Source of the DNA: Stropharia rugosoannulata
Lineage: Eukaryota; Basidiomycota; Agaricomycetes; Agaricales; Strophariaceae
Direction of reading: 5' to 3'
Assembly: GCA_028532985.1 (NCBI GenBank)
Contig: JANCIK010000005.1
Span: forward strand, 1,308,501 to 1,372,500
DNA length: 64,000 nucleotides
The notes below the pieces were generated by a model that saw nothing but the letters and a program-made list of their open reading frames with translations, was not told the origin of the DNA and searched no databases. Positions within the stretch are counted from its first letter, which is position 1. Each line of letters opens with the position of its first letter. Both the position numbers and the translations under genes were made by a program. Below, in pieces: positions 1-11,676 of the stretch.

Positions 1-150
1 GGAGACGCTGCAAATTAGTTCATTAATCAAAGGTTCTACTCTTGTAATATACCGGCCGTACACTTTCACAGATGAAATAGCCAGTTCACCCTGGGGTTGT
101 GCTGTAAATACGAACGAGGAGAGTGCGATAGCTGTGAGGAGTGCCATCAT
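1..150 (-). CDS. N-terminus of a putative secreted protein, cut by the left edge
   Basis: A frame opens at an ATG-ATG pair (position 150, reading left) and stays open for 50 codons to the window edge. The first 17 or so residues (MMALLTAIALSSFVFTA) look like a classical signal peptide: a hydrophobic core ending in small residues, followed by a polar stretch (QPQGELAISS). No family can be named from 50 residues, and an intron could lie inside the visible part. The signal peptide is the only functional hint; it suggests secretion or a membrane/cell-wall location. A G-rich stretch (222-240) lies 70-90 bases upstream of the start. Confidence 0.45.
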   Translation of the reverse strand, partial: MMALLTAIALSSFVFTAQPQGELAISSVKVYGRYITRVEPLINELICSVS

Positions 151-579
151 GCATGATGACAGAAACGCCGATGTATTATTTATACGGGAGACAATACTGT
201 GCATCTTAAGAGTGAAGAAATGGGGGATGGGATGGATGGGATGAAGCAACAGGGATTTAGAGGCGCGACACGTCGGTGGTCAAGTCACGATGCGGGAACG
301 TTGTATGCTCGTGCTTGGCAAAGTAATCCCTCAATTTGATATTAACTATCTTCCGAAATTGGACGGTGACTGAACTTTCAGCAAGTCGGCCCTCGTCCCA
401 ACCTTGTCCTGCAGCTTAAACGAGTAGTATCACTGTAGGTACTTCAGAAATTGAATTAGAATCTCACTGATTTTAGTACAGGTCAAATTACTGGTATACA
501 GATTCCAGGATAGTTCCAGGAACTAGTATATGTTGCCGCAAGCTGATAACGACTTGGTCGATCTTACTAGAATTTAAGC
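151..579. other. Intergenic, divergent upstream region
   Basis: About 430 bases between the start of the left-edge gene (-) and a weak ORF on the plus strand. It contains a G-rich run at 222-240 with four G tracts, which could fold as a quadruplex. No gene is recognisable. Confidence 0.4.
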
Positions 580-868
580 ATGCCGAAGGGGTTCAACCAG
601 GGAAATGCATTCGGTGATCTGCATAAAGTTACGTCGCGTTCGCGGTCATTCTTCAAAGGCGGTGGCAGGTCCGAAGGCACATACAATGCGCTGGATAACG
701 ACCAACTTGTAGTTCCTTATAACACCACACTTGACATTCTTCCGAGCGGGGCTATTGAGTCACTGGCAGAAATACCAAATGTGTATGCGTCCAGCAACCA
801 AACCTTCATCATCTTCTGGTACCGACCTTTCCGAGTTACCATCAGTCGATGTGTATCTGAGTCTCGAG

Positions 869-933
869 GAGAAATATGCTGGCTTGACACCTAGCTTCAG
901 TAAGGAATGTCTTAGACAATTTGTATCCACTAT
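869..933 (+). repeat. 65-bp direct repeat, copy 1
   Basis: Identical over 65 bases to 1335-1399. The match ends sharply on both sides: 868 is g against c at 1334, and 934 is t against c at 1400. Confidence 0.9.
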
Positions 934-1334
934 TATTACCCCATATCTTTATAATTATGACACGCTTTTGTATGTAGGTGTTTGGCTGACGGAGTCGCGG
1001 CATGCAGACCTGGGTTTGAGCTGGTTATGGAGTGACAAAATGAGGTGAAATGCAATGCAATGCTCTGATATCGCCAACCAACCCAATCACATATGGTACG
1101 CTATGTGTGTAGCACTACTATCGTACTTTTGCCAAACTTTTGCATCAGCGGCCAATCGGTGGCTGGCACTTAATGAGTCTATAAGCACCGCGCGCGCCAG
1201 CGCGCCCAATGCGCACTGATTGCGCGGCGCGTTAACAGTGCCGTGACGCTTCATGTTATACTATTTACAAATGCTTCACAACATTATTTACATACTACTT
1301 TGTTTACTGTGTACGCCCTAAGCCGCAGCGTAGC

Positions 1335-1399
1335 GAGAAATATGCTGGCTTGACACCTAGCTTCAGTAAGGAATGTCTTAGACAATTTGTATCCACTAT
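1335..1399 (+). repeat. 65-bp direct repeat, copy 2
   Basis: Perfect copy of 869-933, separated from it by 401 bp (934-1334) that contain a GC-rich imperfect palindrome at 1164-1246. Confidence 0.9.
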
Positions 1400-1793
1400 C
1401 TATCAGAACGAATACACAGTTGAGCTGTGCAAATACCACCAAACTGTCAAGGCTTGCTCGCTGTCCCCATGGCTTCTAGATTCCGTTGTAGATTCAGTGA
1501 ATGCAAATTTCGTTTATCAACAACTATAAAGAAAACTGGGAATAAGTCAATCTGGATCTCGTCTTTCTGGCAGCGTAGGTAGTAACAGGTGGTCATACAA
1601 TGTTAAACATCATTCATAGCCAAAAACATGCAATTTCTCATATATATCAACATTATAAGTAAATGTACAATTAGATAACATACACCATATATATGAGGAG
1701 GCACTTGAAAGGTATACATACAGCAAACAACATCAATCAAAGTTAGCGCCTGAATTATTTCCTCATGGTCAAGGGAGGGCAAAGGGAGGGTTG

Positions 1794-4700
1794 TCATCTC
1801 CCATTGTTGGACGCTCCTGCATCATGGTTCTTCTTGCCAGGAGGTAAGCCTCCTGTGCGCGGCTGACCAGAGCTAATTCGTCCATCACCGTTAGTGTCCG
1901 CTACGCGTCCCCCAAGCGCAGTGGTGCTCGCGTTCTTCTTTCCATCAAACAAAAACAGCCCACGCCCGCCCACAGGCGTATTTCCTACGCCCGCACCAAG
2001 ACTAAAGTTCGTCGCGCCGCCACCAATTTGATTCTGGCCGCTATTCCGCTTGGCCGAATCCAAACCCAGTGCGTTGCCGACGGGCATGCTCAGGCGCCGC
2101 ATCCAGCTCTTCGGCTTATCGGGCTTCGAGGTGACGCGCCGGTGCTGGTGGTCCTGCGATATGCCGGCCGACGCGTATTTACTCACAGAGCATGACTCGC
2201 AGCCGCAGTTCGACGCGTGCCCTGTGCTTGTGTCCGTGCCCGAGGAGTACAAGGGATTCTGCTCCTGGAGCGGCGAGGGCAGTGGGTACTGTTTCTGGGA
2301 CCGTGTTGGCGATGCCAAAGGCTTGACGGAGGAAAGTGGGGGCGGGGGCGTAAGTTGCGCTGAGCCCCCGTACGCCTTCCCCTGTGGAATTGAACCACCA
2401 TCTCGTAGGCCCACCCGTGACGACGGCCGCTGGAGCTGGTGCCGCAGCGAAGTGCGCCGTTCGCGCGGGCGCACGGCGGCGAACGCGTCTGCCGCGTTAT
2501 TGCTCTTACTACTGCTGCTCCCGTCGTTACTCGGCCCGATTCCAGATTGCAGACTGTGTAGCCGGATGCGCTCACGTTCAATTTCCAGCTCGAGTGTGCG
2601 CATCTCCAGGTCCTGTTTGCGCGCAAGCAGTTCGTGCTCTTTTGCCCGGCGGTCCAGCTCCCGCTCCCGCGCCTGCAGCTCCTGTTCCTTTGCTTTTTCG
2701 TCGAGCAGCGCTGCGCGCTCTGAGTGGGTATCTTTAGAATTACGCAACCCCGTATCTATAGCAGGAAGAGATTGCTGCCGAGACGTAGGCGAAACGGTTC
2801 GTAGCCGTGGAGAGAGCGATTCCCCATTCTCATAACGCGATGCGAGGTTATTGACACTAGTGGGTATATGCGGCAGCTCTCTTGGTGGTGGAGAGGTAGA
2901 ACCAGACTACGTATATGTTAACTTCACAAACCAACAGACATTTTTATAAGACATACTGTATATGAATATCTATTCCGCATCGCAGCGACGAGACCGCCAG
3001 TGCTTGTAACTGTGTCCGAGCGCTCCAATGATCTGGGCGATTTAGGATCCATAGATTTGGCCTTTCCAGATGCGCCGTCCCTTCGCGATTCAATTATTCC
3101 AAACTCTCTACTCTCTTCATCGAGTCTGGATTTATGGTGCCTCAAGGAAGTCAAGTCTGCAGATGATGATGGTCTATGAGAGAAATGCGTCCGAGGTTGC
3201 TCCGAGCTTTCCATCGGTAATGAAGTGTATGACTTGACAGGTATTGGGCGTCGTACATCGCTTATTGGCGCAGCAGATGAGGGTATGTTAGTAGAGGCAT
3301 ACCTATTTGACAGATCTTCTTTGGAAGCGCGTGAATGGCCTGTAGGTGCAGCGGCTTGGATAGAAGGCGAGTGGGAACTATTGGAATCGCGCAAGTTCTG
3401 GTCAGCGGTTCGGAACGAATTGTCGAGATCACTGTGCTCCGACACAGGGGATTCAGCTACTGTGGTACTGGAAGGAAATTGAAGGTTAGAAGGCAGGGTG
3501 ACTGTTTGAGAAAGAGAAGATTGTTGCATCTGTCTGATGGGAGGTATAGGGAAATGTGTTGGAGGGCTAGGGAAGGCGGAGAGGGATCGAACAGAGCCTG
3601 TATTTGGGTCAACATGTGCTAAAGCTGGCGCGAGAGCTGGTGGGATCATCTCAGGTCTGTGCGCCGTGGCTGACGAGGACGAGTCAACTGCGGGAAAGCT
3701 ACGATGTTGTTCCTGTAGTTCTGGTGCACTATGCGGCGGAGGATCGCGTAAGGGAGTATGTTCATGATGAAGATCTTGCGCACTTGCGGAAGCGGAAGGC
3801 GGGCCAGTCGAGTACCCTGGAGGATTGAAGCGTGGAAATTCAAGCTCGCGCGTTTCTGGGGTATGCTGTGCACTATGACCTGACACTTTCTCTTGCTGCG
3901 CGACTTTCAATGTGTCCTCGTCCTTCAATGATGAGCCGGCCTCAATGTCGGGCAGGTCCGAAGGAATGGAGCTTGTCCAGCCTCCTTCACACAACGCCTT
4001 CCATTGCCCCAAGGAGCCAATTGTGGGTGAGAAACGTCGCACGCACTCGCACGACTTTTGCCATTCGGAGTCGGCAAGCCGTGCAAGACTCGCAGCGACA
4101 CTTTGGAGCGTAGAAGAGTGTCTCTGCGTTACACTAAGTGCATGATTACTTGGACCGAATTTAGTGATTACACTCAACATTGGGACTATGATTGCTCTTA
4201 CTATTTCTCCTGGGCCATTTCTGGACCTAATGTACTTATCAGATTAACGTAACGGACGTGCTCTTCACTGGCATCGATTCCCTTCTTCTTTGATTTTCTC
4301 TCGTAATTCTGGCCTTCAGAAAGTGAATGTGACTGATGAATACAATGATCATAAAGTTCATCTCTTCACAAATACCTGCTTGTTTTATCTTTGCATTCGC
4401 GTTACTCATCTTGTCATCGTGATTCCTCTCCTCCTTCTACAAAGAAATTAGCTCGTCAGTTTGCATGACGGAGGCACGAAAGCTTACCGCTAATTTCTTG
4501 AACCACTTCTTCACCTCAGTGCTGACCATATCATATTCCTTGTCCGCTATCTTGGTGAACTTTGTGTCAACATCTGCTAACGTCTCAAATATAATGGCGC
4601 TGGTATTCATGACATTCACTGCTCATGTAGTTTGCCTCTGGTCAGTCGGATGGTAGATATAGGTACGGCATACCGGCAACGTCGCTGGTTACACGCATCG

Positions 4701-4887
4701 TCGCAGCGTCGCGTAGCGCCTTCGCAAGCCGCCTCTGCAGAGCATTCACTGCACTTATCGCCTCGCAGTATTCATTAAAAATGCCTAGCAAGGCTTCGAC
4801 ACCTTTACATGATTTGTGGACGTCCGCGCGTTCGGCCAATGTGGCATTTGGAGAAGGAGGTACTAGTTGCGTGCCCGGTGACGCCAT
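1794..4887 (-). CDS. I-BAR/IMD-type membrane-curvature protein (Ivy1-like)
   Basis: Six exons rebuilt from splice sites: 4887-4674, 4618-4488, 4436-4376, 4313-4202, 4148-2957 and 2906-1794 total 2823 nt, exactly 941 codons. The N-terminal 250 or so residues are a helical bundle that I recognise as the basidiomycete IMD/BAR-type domain (KSCKGVEALLGIFNEYCEAI; VKKWFKKLAKEE; ANAKIKQAGQNYE; VTQRHSSTLQSVAASLARLADSEW; a conserved GGW motif). Such proteins bind and bend phospholipid membranes; the yeast relative Ivy1 acts at the vacuole. The rest is a long disordered Ser/Pro-rich tail, then a coiled coil of heptad-like ELQARERELDRRAKEHE repeats about 250 residues before the end, and a Gly/Asn-rich C-terminus. 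The ATGs at 4180 and 4619 are intronic or internal; 4887 is the real start. The family assignment is firm; the cellular role is inferred. Confidence 0.92.
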
Positions 4888-5756
4888 AATAACATAAAAA
4901 GAAGGGTATAGAGGGGTATATGGGGTGCAGAGGCAAGGTTGAAGTTGGATCTCCTTGAATGATGACCTTTGCGCACAAGGGAGCGCGGTGATAGACCAGT
5001 GCGACAGTAGGCTGGGAAAGGTAATCTATATTCCCATGCATGCTAACTGCGTCATTGATACTGCGGCTAAGTACTGTCAGCTATATTTACAACGGTTTTT
5101 TATATTCTCATGGTTAAGGTTATATGTACACCGTTACGGTGGACGAGCAATGGACGAGACCCGGCTTGGACCAGGCGCATGGATAGGTTTTCGAAGAAAA
5201 CCTATCTTTTCAAGTGAATTTTTAGGCTTTGTCATCTGCGGGGAACTGTAAGTCATTTTTTTTTGGCGTGCAGCCAGTGTGTTAATGTCAATTCAAGATT
5301 TCGGCGGTATGGGCAAGGAGTGGGTGGGCACAAGGTGGGCCGCAGGCGGAGGACACGGAGCAGTTGCACAGCCACCGGGTGCATGCCTTCAGCGGCGCGC
5401 GCTGCCCTCACAGGATACGGCGGCGTTATTTTATATATGGTCGCACCATTTTCAAGAGCGTGAGGCACCGCGCGCACGGGTGAGCTATTTTTTTTGTCCA
5501 CTCGGACTTCGTGCACCGTGTAGAGTTAGGAGATGGCCTGATCTTATTGAAGTAATCCAAATGAATGTGCCGTCACTCTTGTATGATATTCTAACCACTT
5601 GATGCACTACTATGCAAGGATTATGACCAGTCTGTACGGGTTTTTCATCGATTAGCAAATATATAGCCTTTTGGACCTCACTGCAACCTCACTGTCATGT
5701 CAAAGAACGTTGCATTTCTCCCAAGTCTTGCCGATGCCGTTCCTATGTTTGTAACA

Positions 5757-5783
5757 CGATGTAAGGACAACGTCCTTACATCG
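5757..5783. repeat. Perfect short hairpin (12-bp arms, 3-nt loop)
   Basis: CGATGTAAGGAC, loop AAC, then GTCCTTACATCG. It is an isolated perfect palindrome in non-coding DNA; no function is known. Confidence 0.8.
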
Positions 5784-6700
5784 ATCTCTTGGGGTTTGTC
5801 ACCTGACGCGTCCTATAAGACGCGTCCCTTCTCTCTTCGTCCTTTAGACCTTTTCTTTGGCTCTCACATCCATCCTGTCGTCGTCGCTCTCCTGTCGTAG
5901 CCTACGAAGTCCCGAATACACACGCGTTCTGTTTCCGTTTGTGTGATTCGTGGGCCTTCTTCTCTCCTCTCAGTGTTTGCCGCACGGCGGCTTTCTGACA
6001 CACTACACTTATGAAGTAGTTTATAAACCCTGGTAATATATATGACGGCAATCCAGCATGTTGAGTCATCAGGTAACATTGTCCTGTGTAAGCTTCTCTT
6101 CTTGAATCAACAAAAAGGAAAGAAGATCAAATCAGTTCATAAGATGGTGCAAATCTTGGAATCTGATGGCCCTGCGCAGAGCCTAGTCTGAGCGATGATC
6201 CATTTTTTCTGCAGAGCCGCTCTAAACGGAAGCGAGGTCCACATTCTATTACAGTCAGCATGGCAGACTTATAGGAGAAGATCTGGCAGGCTTTGAAGAG
6301 AAGCTTTGGCGGCGCGGCGGCATGAATAGATGCCCTACAGTAGATTGTCATGGATGTAAGCCGGCCAGAGTAAATTTGTCGAATTCCACTTGGGCATGCA
6401 GCATTAGGCCTTGTGAGGGTTTGGCCGAGATCCGAAATGGCAGAGAAGAGTGGACAATCATGATGGTATCAAGACAACGAAGATAATTTTAGGATCTCTC
6501 AAGGGCGTCTTAGTGGACTTAGCTTGAGAAGGTTTGCGGCTGGCGAAGAGGCGGTAGAGTGAATTTGATATGGCGTGATTATCTGATAAAGGAGACACGT
6601 GAATCGGGCATATCTGATAAACTGCCGTATGAGTGAGCACTGGTTCCGGTTGCCCGTCAACTATAGCACAAACAGGTCCCCTCAGGTCCCATCCTCTTTT

Positions 6701-6709
6701 AATATAAAC
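6701..6709 (+). promoter_or_regulatory. TATA-like box of the MFS gene
   Basis: AATATAAAC lies 101-109 bases before the ATG at 6810, behind a CT-rich stretch, a common arrangement in basidiomycete promoters. Prediction only. Confidence 0.35.
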
Positions 6710-6809
6710 CTTCGCCCTTCTCTTCTGTTTCTTTCTGCCCACTTTCCTCCACACTCTACCCCCTAACAGTCCTACACTCACTTAAGACTTTACCCCGCCT
6801 TCGCGTTGC

Positions 6810-9125
6810 ATGGCGGCCTCGCAATCCCACGGCGACTCTTCCGAGGAAGACTCACTGCTACCTGGTCATCGTTCCCGCGAGGGAGTCCAGTCAATGCGGG
6901 CTCGACTTCGCAGAAGAATCTCGTGGAGGCCTCATCCATTCTGGTTTGCATAGACCGCCCGTTGTCTGCTCAGCAGTAATGACTCTGGATGGTTTAGGCT
7001 TCTTCCCGTCGTTCTCGTAATGTCCATGTCGGTGAGTAATTTTCAGCGCTTGCAGTAGCGAGCTATTTATGAATGAATGTACAGAGAGGCGTAACAATGT
7101 CTCCCCGTATACAAGTCTTCAAAGCTATAGCTTGCAGATCCTTGACCAAGACATCACCTGGAGTCCATGATCTGGTTAAATTGGCGATGGATGAGTGTGG
7201 TGGCACAGACACAGCAGCAATACAAGCTCGGGCCGCCAAGATACAAGCATGTGCGTCCTCCTCACCCTCAGGCCTACAATTTGTCTGAACGCCTTCACTG
7301 CAGCCGTTGTGACTACAATGAGTGTCCTTAGCGCCATTTCAACAGGTTTCTGGAGCCGCCTGGGCGATACGCACGGCCGAAAATTAATCCTGTCCACGTT
7401 CCTCACTGGTGCCCTCCTGATGTGAGTCACATCTTACGTCCCAATCTCTGGCTTCTTAATATCAAGATGTGGTCAGGGAAGCTGTCTTTGTACTAGTGAT
7501 GAAGCCCGGATCGTTGTTCGGGCGACATGCAGAACAGTTTATACTTGTTGGCCCCGTCCTTGAAGGCTTCGTTGGAGGGCTGTCCACTTTCAACGGCGTT
7601 ACCCATGCGTAATTAATTCCTGCCTGTTGAATACTTATTTCTGGACCTAATCCCGTCGCAGTTATATTTCCGATTGCACGAGGCATGGTTCTCGCTCAAC
7701 CATATTTTCTACTGTCCAAGGTATGATATTTGTCGGATTGGCCACTGGACCTTGGGTGCGCTACGTCTTCTATGCCTAAAACCCTAATCTGATAGTCAAT
7801 TAGCTGGGAGGCTTCTTTTTCCCCCACAAAGGATACAGTGACGGTTATTTCTATGCCAGCATCAGCCTTATAACAGTGACTCTGTTATATGTTATTTTTG
7901 TCTGCCCGGAATCTAAAGTGCCTGCGGCGTCAGTAGCAAGAGATGTTGTTAATAACGATATTCGGTTTAAACAATCACCCATCCTTGCCGCTCGCCGACT
8001 TTTCTTCAAATTCGTTTCGGCTCTTCTTCTCCCCATCTCCATGTTTGCTCCACGTCGGGTTCCAGGATCAAATAGAAGAAATTATAACATGACTTTTGTT
8101 GGCCTCGCTCTGTTCCTATATATTGTATCAACTGTGAGTGGTGGTGGCTCGTTAATAGGATCTTTTTTGTACTCATGTAATTGCAGGGAGTTTATTCTGC
8201 GAAATATCTCTACGCTCAACATGTCTATACATGGACAACAGCCCAAGTATGTTCATATATGCACTTGTTTTTTCCATGCTCACTGGTTTCCAGTTGGGAT
8301 ACTATATGTCGACTCTCTGGATATTCCGCGCCTTTAATCTTCTCATCTTTCTACCTTGTATGTTGAGGCGGGCTTCTCGTGTCATCTGTGGACACTAATA
8401 TCCTTACCCAGTTATACTATCGTACCTCAAGCCCAAGTCTACCAGCCCTCCCGGAACAACACCAAATGCACACGACATCGGGAAAGAACTCAACTTTGAC
8501 CGCTATCTTGCAGGTATCTCTCTAGCGGTCGATGGGCTGGCAGATGCACTTGTCGCCATTGTCTCGAACAAATCCCAGCCGATCTTCGTCGCGCTGTCGT
8601 GTTTGTCTTCGTTCACTTCGGGCGGTAATCCTGCTCTGCACTCTTTAGGCGGCGTGTGCTTACATGCGTGCGGGTTCGGCGCGGATGTGGGAGCATTATT
8701 CGGTGCAATGGGGGTGTTGGCAGCAATTGGGCATATCGTATCGGTTCGTGCATTTGATTTCGTTTCCAACCCGGACATGTATTGACTGACCCTTATTCTG
8801 AATTCTACTGGGAAACCAACAACCAAATACAAACTCGCAACAGCCTTCTATATATGCTTTGACGTACGGCTCGTCTGTGGGCAACTTCCGGGAAGCGATA
8901 TTCGTGCTCGGCGGATGTCTTCTGTTCGCTGCAGTTGCCTGCCTAACGATGATTTCACCAGACGAGAAGAGTATTATGCTCGGTGACAGCAGCAGTGATT
9001 TTCCAGGAAGTGCAGTAGGTGTAACATCAGAGGTGCGCGTACGCGATTATGCGTATCAGGCTGTGGGGACTGGGGAGGAGGAGCTAGAAGGTGCGCCCAC
9101 GCGGACGGCAGCGGAGCGGGTGTGA
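6810..9125 (+). CDS. Major facilitator superfamily transporter
   Basis: A multi-exon gene with about ten introns of about 45-100 nt. Splicing by eye gives a continuous MFS protein. After an acidic cytosolic N-terminus (SSEEDSLLPGHRSR) come RGVTMSPRIQVFKAIACR, then ASVVTTMSVLSAISTGFWSR and the MFS signature GFWSRLGDTHGRKLIL between TM2 and TM3. Later come KPGSLFGRH, GGLSTFNGVTHAYISDC, a central loop after VIFVCPESKVPAASV, and the C-terminal six helices ending near ACLTMISPDEKS. This matches fungal tetracycline-efflux-like MFS proteins, proton-driven exporters of unknown substrate in the plasma membrane. Intron 1 probably runs from the GTTTGC after HPF to a CAG just before NDSGWFRLL; it removes the stop codon just after the exon. 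The last exon begins PSIYALTYGSS. The gene seems intact; the substrate cannot be told. Confidence 0.9.
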
Positions 9126-9535
9126 GGCACTACTTCAACACAAAGATGTGGATGACAGACACCCGCATGACGGGGCACGATGACCACGAGACGATGATAG
9201 TGATGATGATGGTAACGACTGATGACCTTCTTCCTTTAATTTCTATACGTTGTTCTTTTTTTCAAAAATTCGTGGACTAGCTGAGTGATCTTGTACTGGA
9301 CGTAGACATGTAGTATTAGAGGATGTAGATTGCACATTCCGAAATTATGATAATGACTTGTAGTGGTACTTGCTACAGCTAAAAGTACAGTCCCCAGGAA
9401 ATAATGAAGGGGAGCGGGGCTTCATGCCCTTCATTGGCATCGAACTCGCGGAAAATCATGTTATCGTAAAACCGGCTTCGTAGTTCGTGATATGCCAATG
9501 TATCTGGCTAAAGATGACGATGTTATTCAGCCATG
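9126..9535. other. Intergenic region between convergent genes
   Basis: About 410 bases between the 3' ends of the MFS gene and the NACHT gene; AT-rich after 9230. No gene or clear repeat seen. Confidence 0.4.
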
Positions 9536-11302
9536 TCAAGGGACGCTATACGCATATAAGCCCACCAGTTTGGTTTCCAAAATACACATAAGCTCAGGTA
9601 AAAAAGTCCACAAAAGGTACCCGAAAATTTGGCGAACTGGCTGCAGCTTCCGGGCCATGTCACTATGCATTGAAAGCTTCAACAGTTGCTGCTTCAGCTC
9701 TTCATTGTAAGCAGCACCACGCAAGTGGTAGATGATGGCTTGGAACAAATGAAGGTAGTACGTGTACAAATCACCTCCATCTTTTCAACGATATCATATA
9801 AGTAGTCGGTAATTCAGCAGATAACTGGACTGCGCACCTGAGATGCATTCCTCGGGCAACATCAAAAGTCTGATACAATGACAAGTGATTATATTATTAA
9901 ACTTCGCGACATCAACAGTAAACCTTCCAGACCGGGAATGGTCGAAGATAAAGTCGTTGAATGACGCATGCACCACAGAGATCCTATGCTCATTGCCGGA
10001 TAGCAGGGCGGACATATCGATGAGATGTAAAGCAACATCGCCGGCACCAAGACCCAAGAACCATTCAATGTTGGTGAAGGAGCAGTAAGGCATAAGAAGC
10101 GAAACAGGAGAGTTGTCCAATGGAGATACGCTTTGCGCGAGGAAGATGCATCCAATGATCAACATTGTGGTGTGCGGGTCTTCCAGACGCGACAGTATAT
10201 GCATATAGATGGCGTCGAGTTCGGCAAACGGGAGGTCACTTGAAGTTACTGGTCTTAGACCAAGCATGATTTCGAGGCGTTCCATAGGCTTCTGCCGGAT
10301 AGCAGACACGAAGTTGATGACGACTGAGGCATATATAAATTGTCCTGAAGCTTTGCGTACGAGTATCTCGATCTCATCTTCAGATGGCCACAGAGCACGG
10401 ATACCACCTTTCGCAGGGTGGCCTTCTTTGATGTCAGAGAAGGCGCTCGTGAGGAAGAGTCTTATATCATCATCAGGGTGCCATGAATTATCCAGACAAA
10501 GCCGGTAAATGGAGTTACCGGGTACGGATGAAAGCGAATGGGAGATATGTTGCTCTGGACGGCTCGCAAGCAAGAAGAGGAGAGGCAGTTTGTGTTTTTG
10601 CAGAGCATTCAGTATAACTTGTAATAAATTGCACTGTGTTGCAGCGTCGTTAACCTCGTCCAAACCATCTATGATGATAAGGCGCGGTGTAATAGAAGCG
10701 TTAAAGTAGCCGCGGTCCACGAGAGGTGCTAGTGGTCCTATAATCAGAGATAACACCTGGGCTTCCAGAGATCGAGTAAAGATGAGGGGGTCGCGGTCGA
10801 TAAGTTCCTCTAAAAGAGGGCGTGTTTCTGGAATGGTGCATGAAATTTGGTACGCCAGGGTGGCAATGAGGGCTTTACAATGGTTTCTGTTCATGTCTGA
10901 TCTGGAAAAGAAGAAAGAGGCGAGTAAAGTTCCCTCCGCCTCACAGGTTTCTGCCAACGTTTGTGCTATAGCTGACTTGCCTGAGCCTGCTGGACCGTTG
11001 AGCCACATGAAAGGGCGAATTTTATTCTCTTTGCGACGATGGATCCAGTCTGTAAGATTCTTGGTAACTGCAGTTCGGGTTCGAGGATGACATTTCGGAG
11101 GGTCGAACCGTTCTCCTGAGTTGTGGAAGGCTCCAGGAGCGACTTGACGCTGCAAGCGTTCGAACACTATCAGCCAATTAGTTGGTCAAGTACCTTTCCT
11201 ACGAGCCTATACCAGATATTTACCTGAATTCGCAGCTGGTGGATTCACGCTCGTAAACGACCCTCCAGTAATAACGACTCCTTTCGCGTGATTCAGCACC
11301 AT
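9536..11302 (-). CDS. Short NACHT-domain NTPase (STAND/NLR-like)
   Basis: Three exons, 11302-11224, 11166-9838 and 9780-9536, add to 1653 nt, exactly 551 codons. The first exon encodes MVLNHAKGVVITGGSFTSV, carrying the G-V-x-I-x-G-G-x-F motif often seen at the N-terminus of agaricomycete NACHT proteins. Then follow the conserved linker VAPGAFHNSGERFDPPKCHP, Walker A GPAGSGKSAIAQT (about residue 85), Walker B LIIIDGLDEV (about residue 190) and the sensor-type LLASRPEQHI. The remainder is a helical region with conserved VVHASFNDFIFD. NACHT NTPases are regulators of fungal self/non-self recognition and cell death. No WD40, ankyrin or TPR repeats follow, so this is a repeat-less, possibly truncated member. 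It lies 1.6 kb from the chimeric gene, which has a similar N-terminal motif, and is transcribed away from it. Confidence 0.92.
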
Positions 11303-11676
11303 GGGCGTCCGGAGCAATTGGAGCTGAGTGAATTTGCGTCTGTCCCCCAGGCTATTAGGTGATGAAGAAGGTAAGTAAAGGTGGACCAGAATGATATATT
11401 ACAACATTTAGTTAACCTCGTATGTCGTTAAATAGGTCTGCAGAGGCTACATAGCGTTGATACAACATCTTAGACCGGATAATAACCGTACTGATTTTCT
11501 AGAGGCCCGGCATATACATATGTACATAGCAAGTTGACACCAAGTACAACTGACAGGATGAGCAGTAGAGGCCAAGGAAGAAACCCTCTTTAGTCTCCTT
11601 CACAGACCAAATAAACAGATGACAGTCGATCTGTTAATATAAAACAGTATTAAACCCTCTTCAAACCGCTCGGCTC

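Larger units (their letters stand above)
580..1527 (+). pseudogene. Degenerate or interrupted ORF carrying a 65-bp direct repeat
   Basis: A frame from ATG 580 (MPKGFNQGNAFGDLHK...) can be joined, by a plausible GTGTAT...CGAG intron near 780-832, to a frame reading LPSVDVYLSLEEKYAGL. A perfect 65-bp copy of part of this second frame recurs 466 bp downstream. After the second copy the same reading frame continues differently (YQNEYTVELCKYHQTVKA...) and stops near 1527. It looks like one exon sequence split or duplicated by an insertion. I recognise no family. It may be a gene with a duplicated exon or a transposon-derived remnant; the frame breaks favour a decayed gene. Confidence 0.3.
4888..6809. 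other. Long intergenic region between divergent genes
   Basis: About 1.9 kb between the IMD gene (-) and the MFS gene (+). It holds only short ORFs with no recognisable family. A perfect 12-bp inverted repeat with a 3-nt loop lies at 5757-5783, and a TATA-like motif lies about 105 bp before the MFS start. Confidence 0.5.

Noticed and set aside
2050..2835. 261-codon plus-strand ORF opposite the last exon of the IMD gene
   Set aside because: It is an antisense shadow: the minus strand carries the spliced, family-matching exon, and the plus-strand product is low-complexity Ser/Arg/Cys.
5253..5602. Overlapping ORFs on both strands
   Set aside because: No family pattern, no splice structure, and opposite-strand ORFs exist over the same bases; treated as non-coding.
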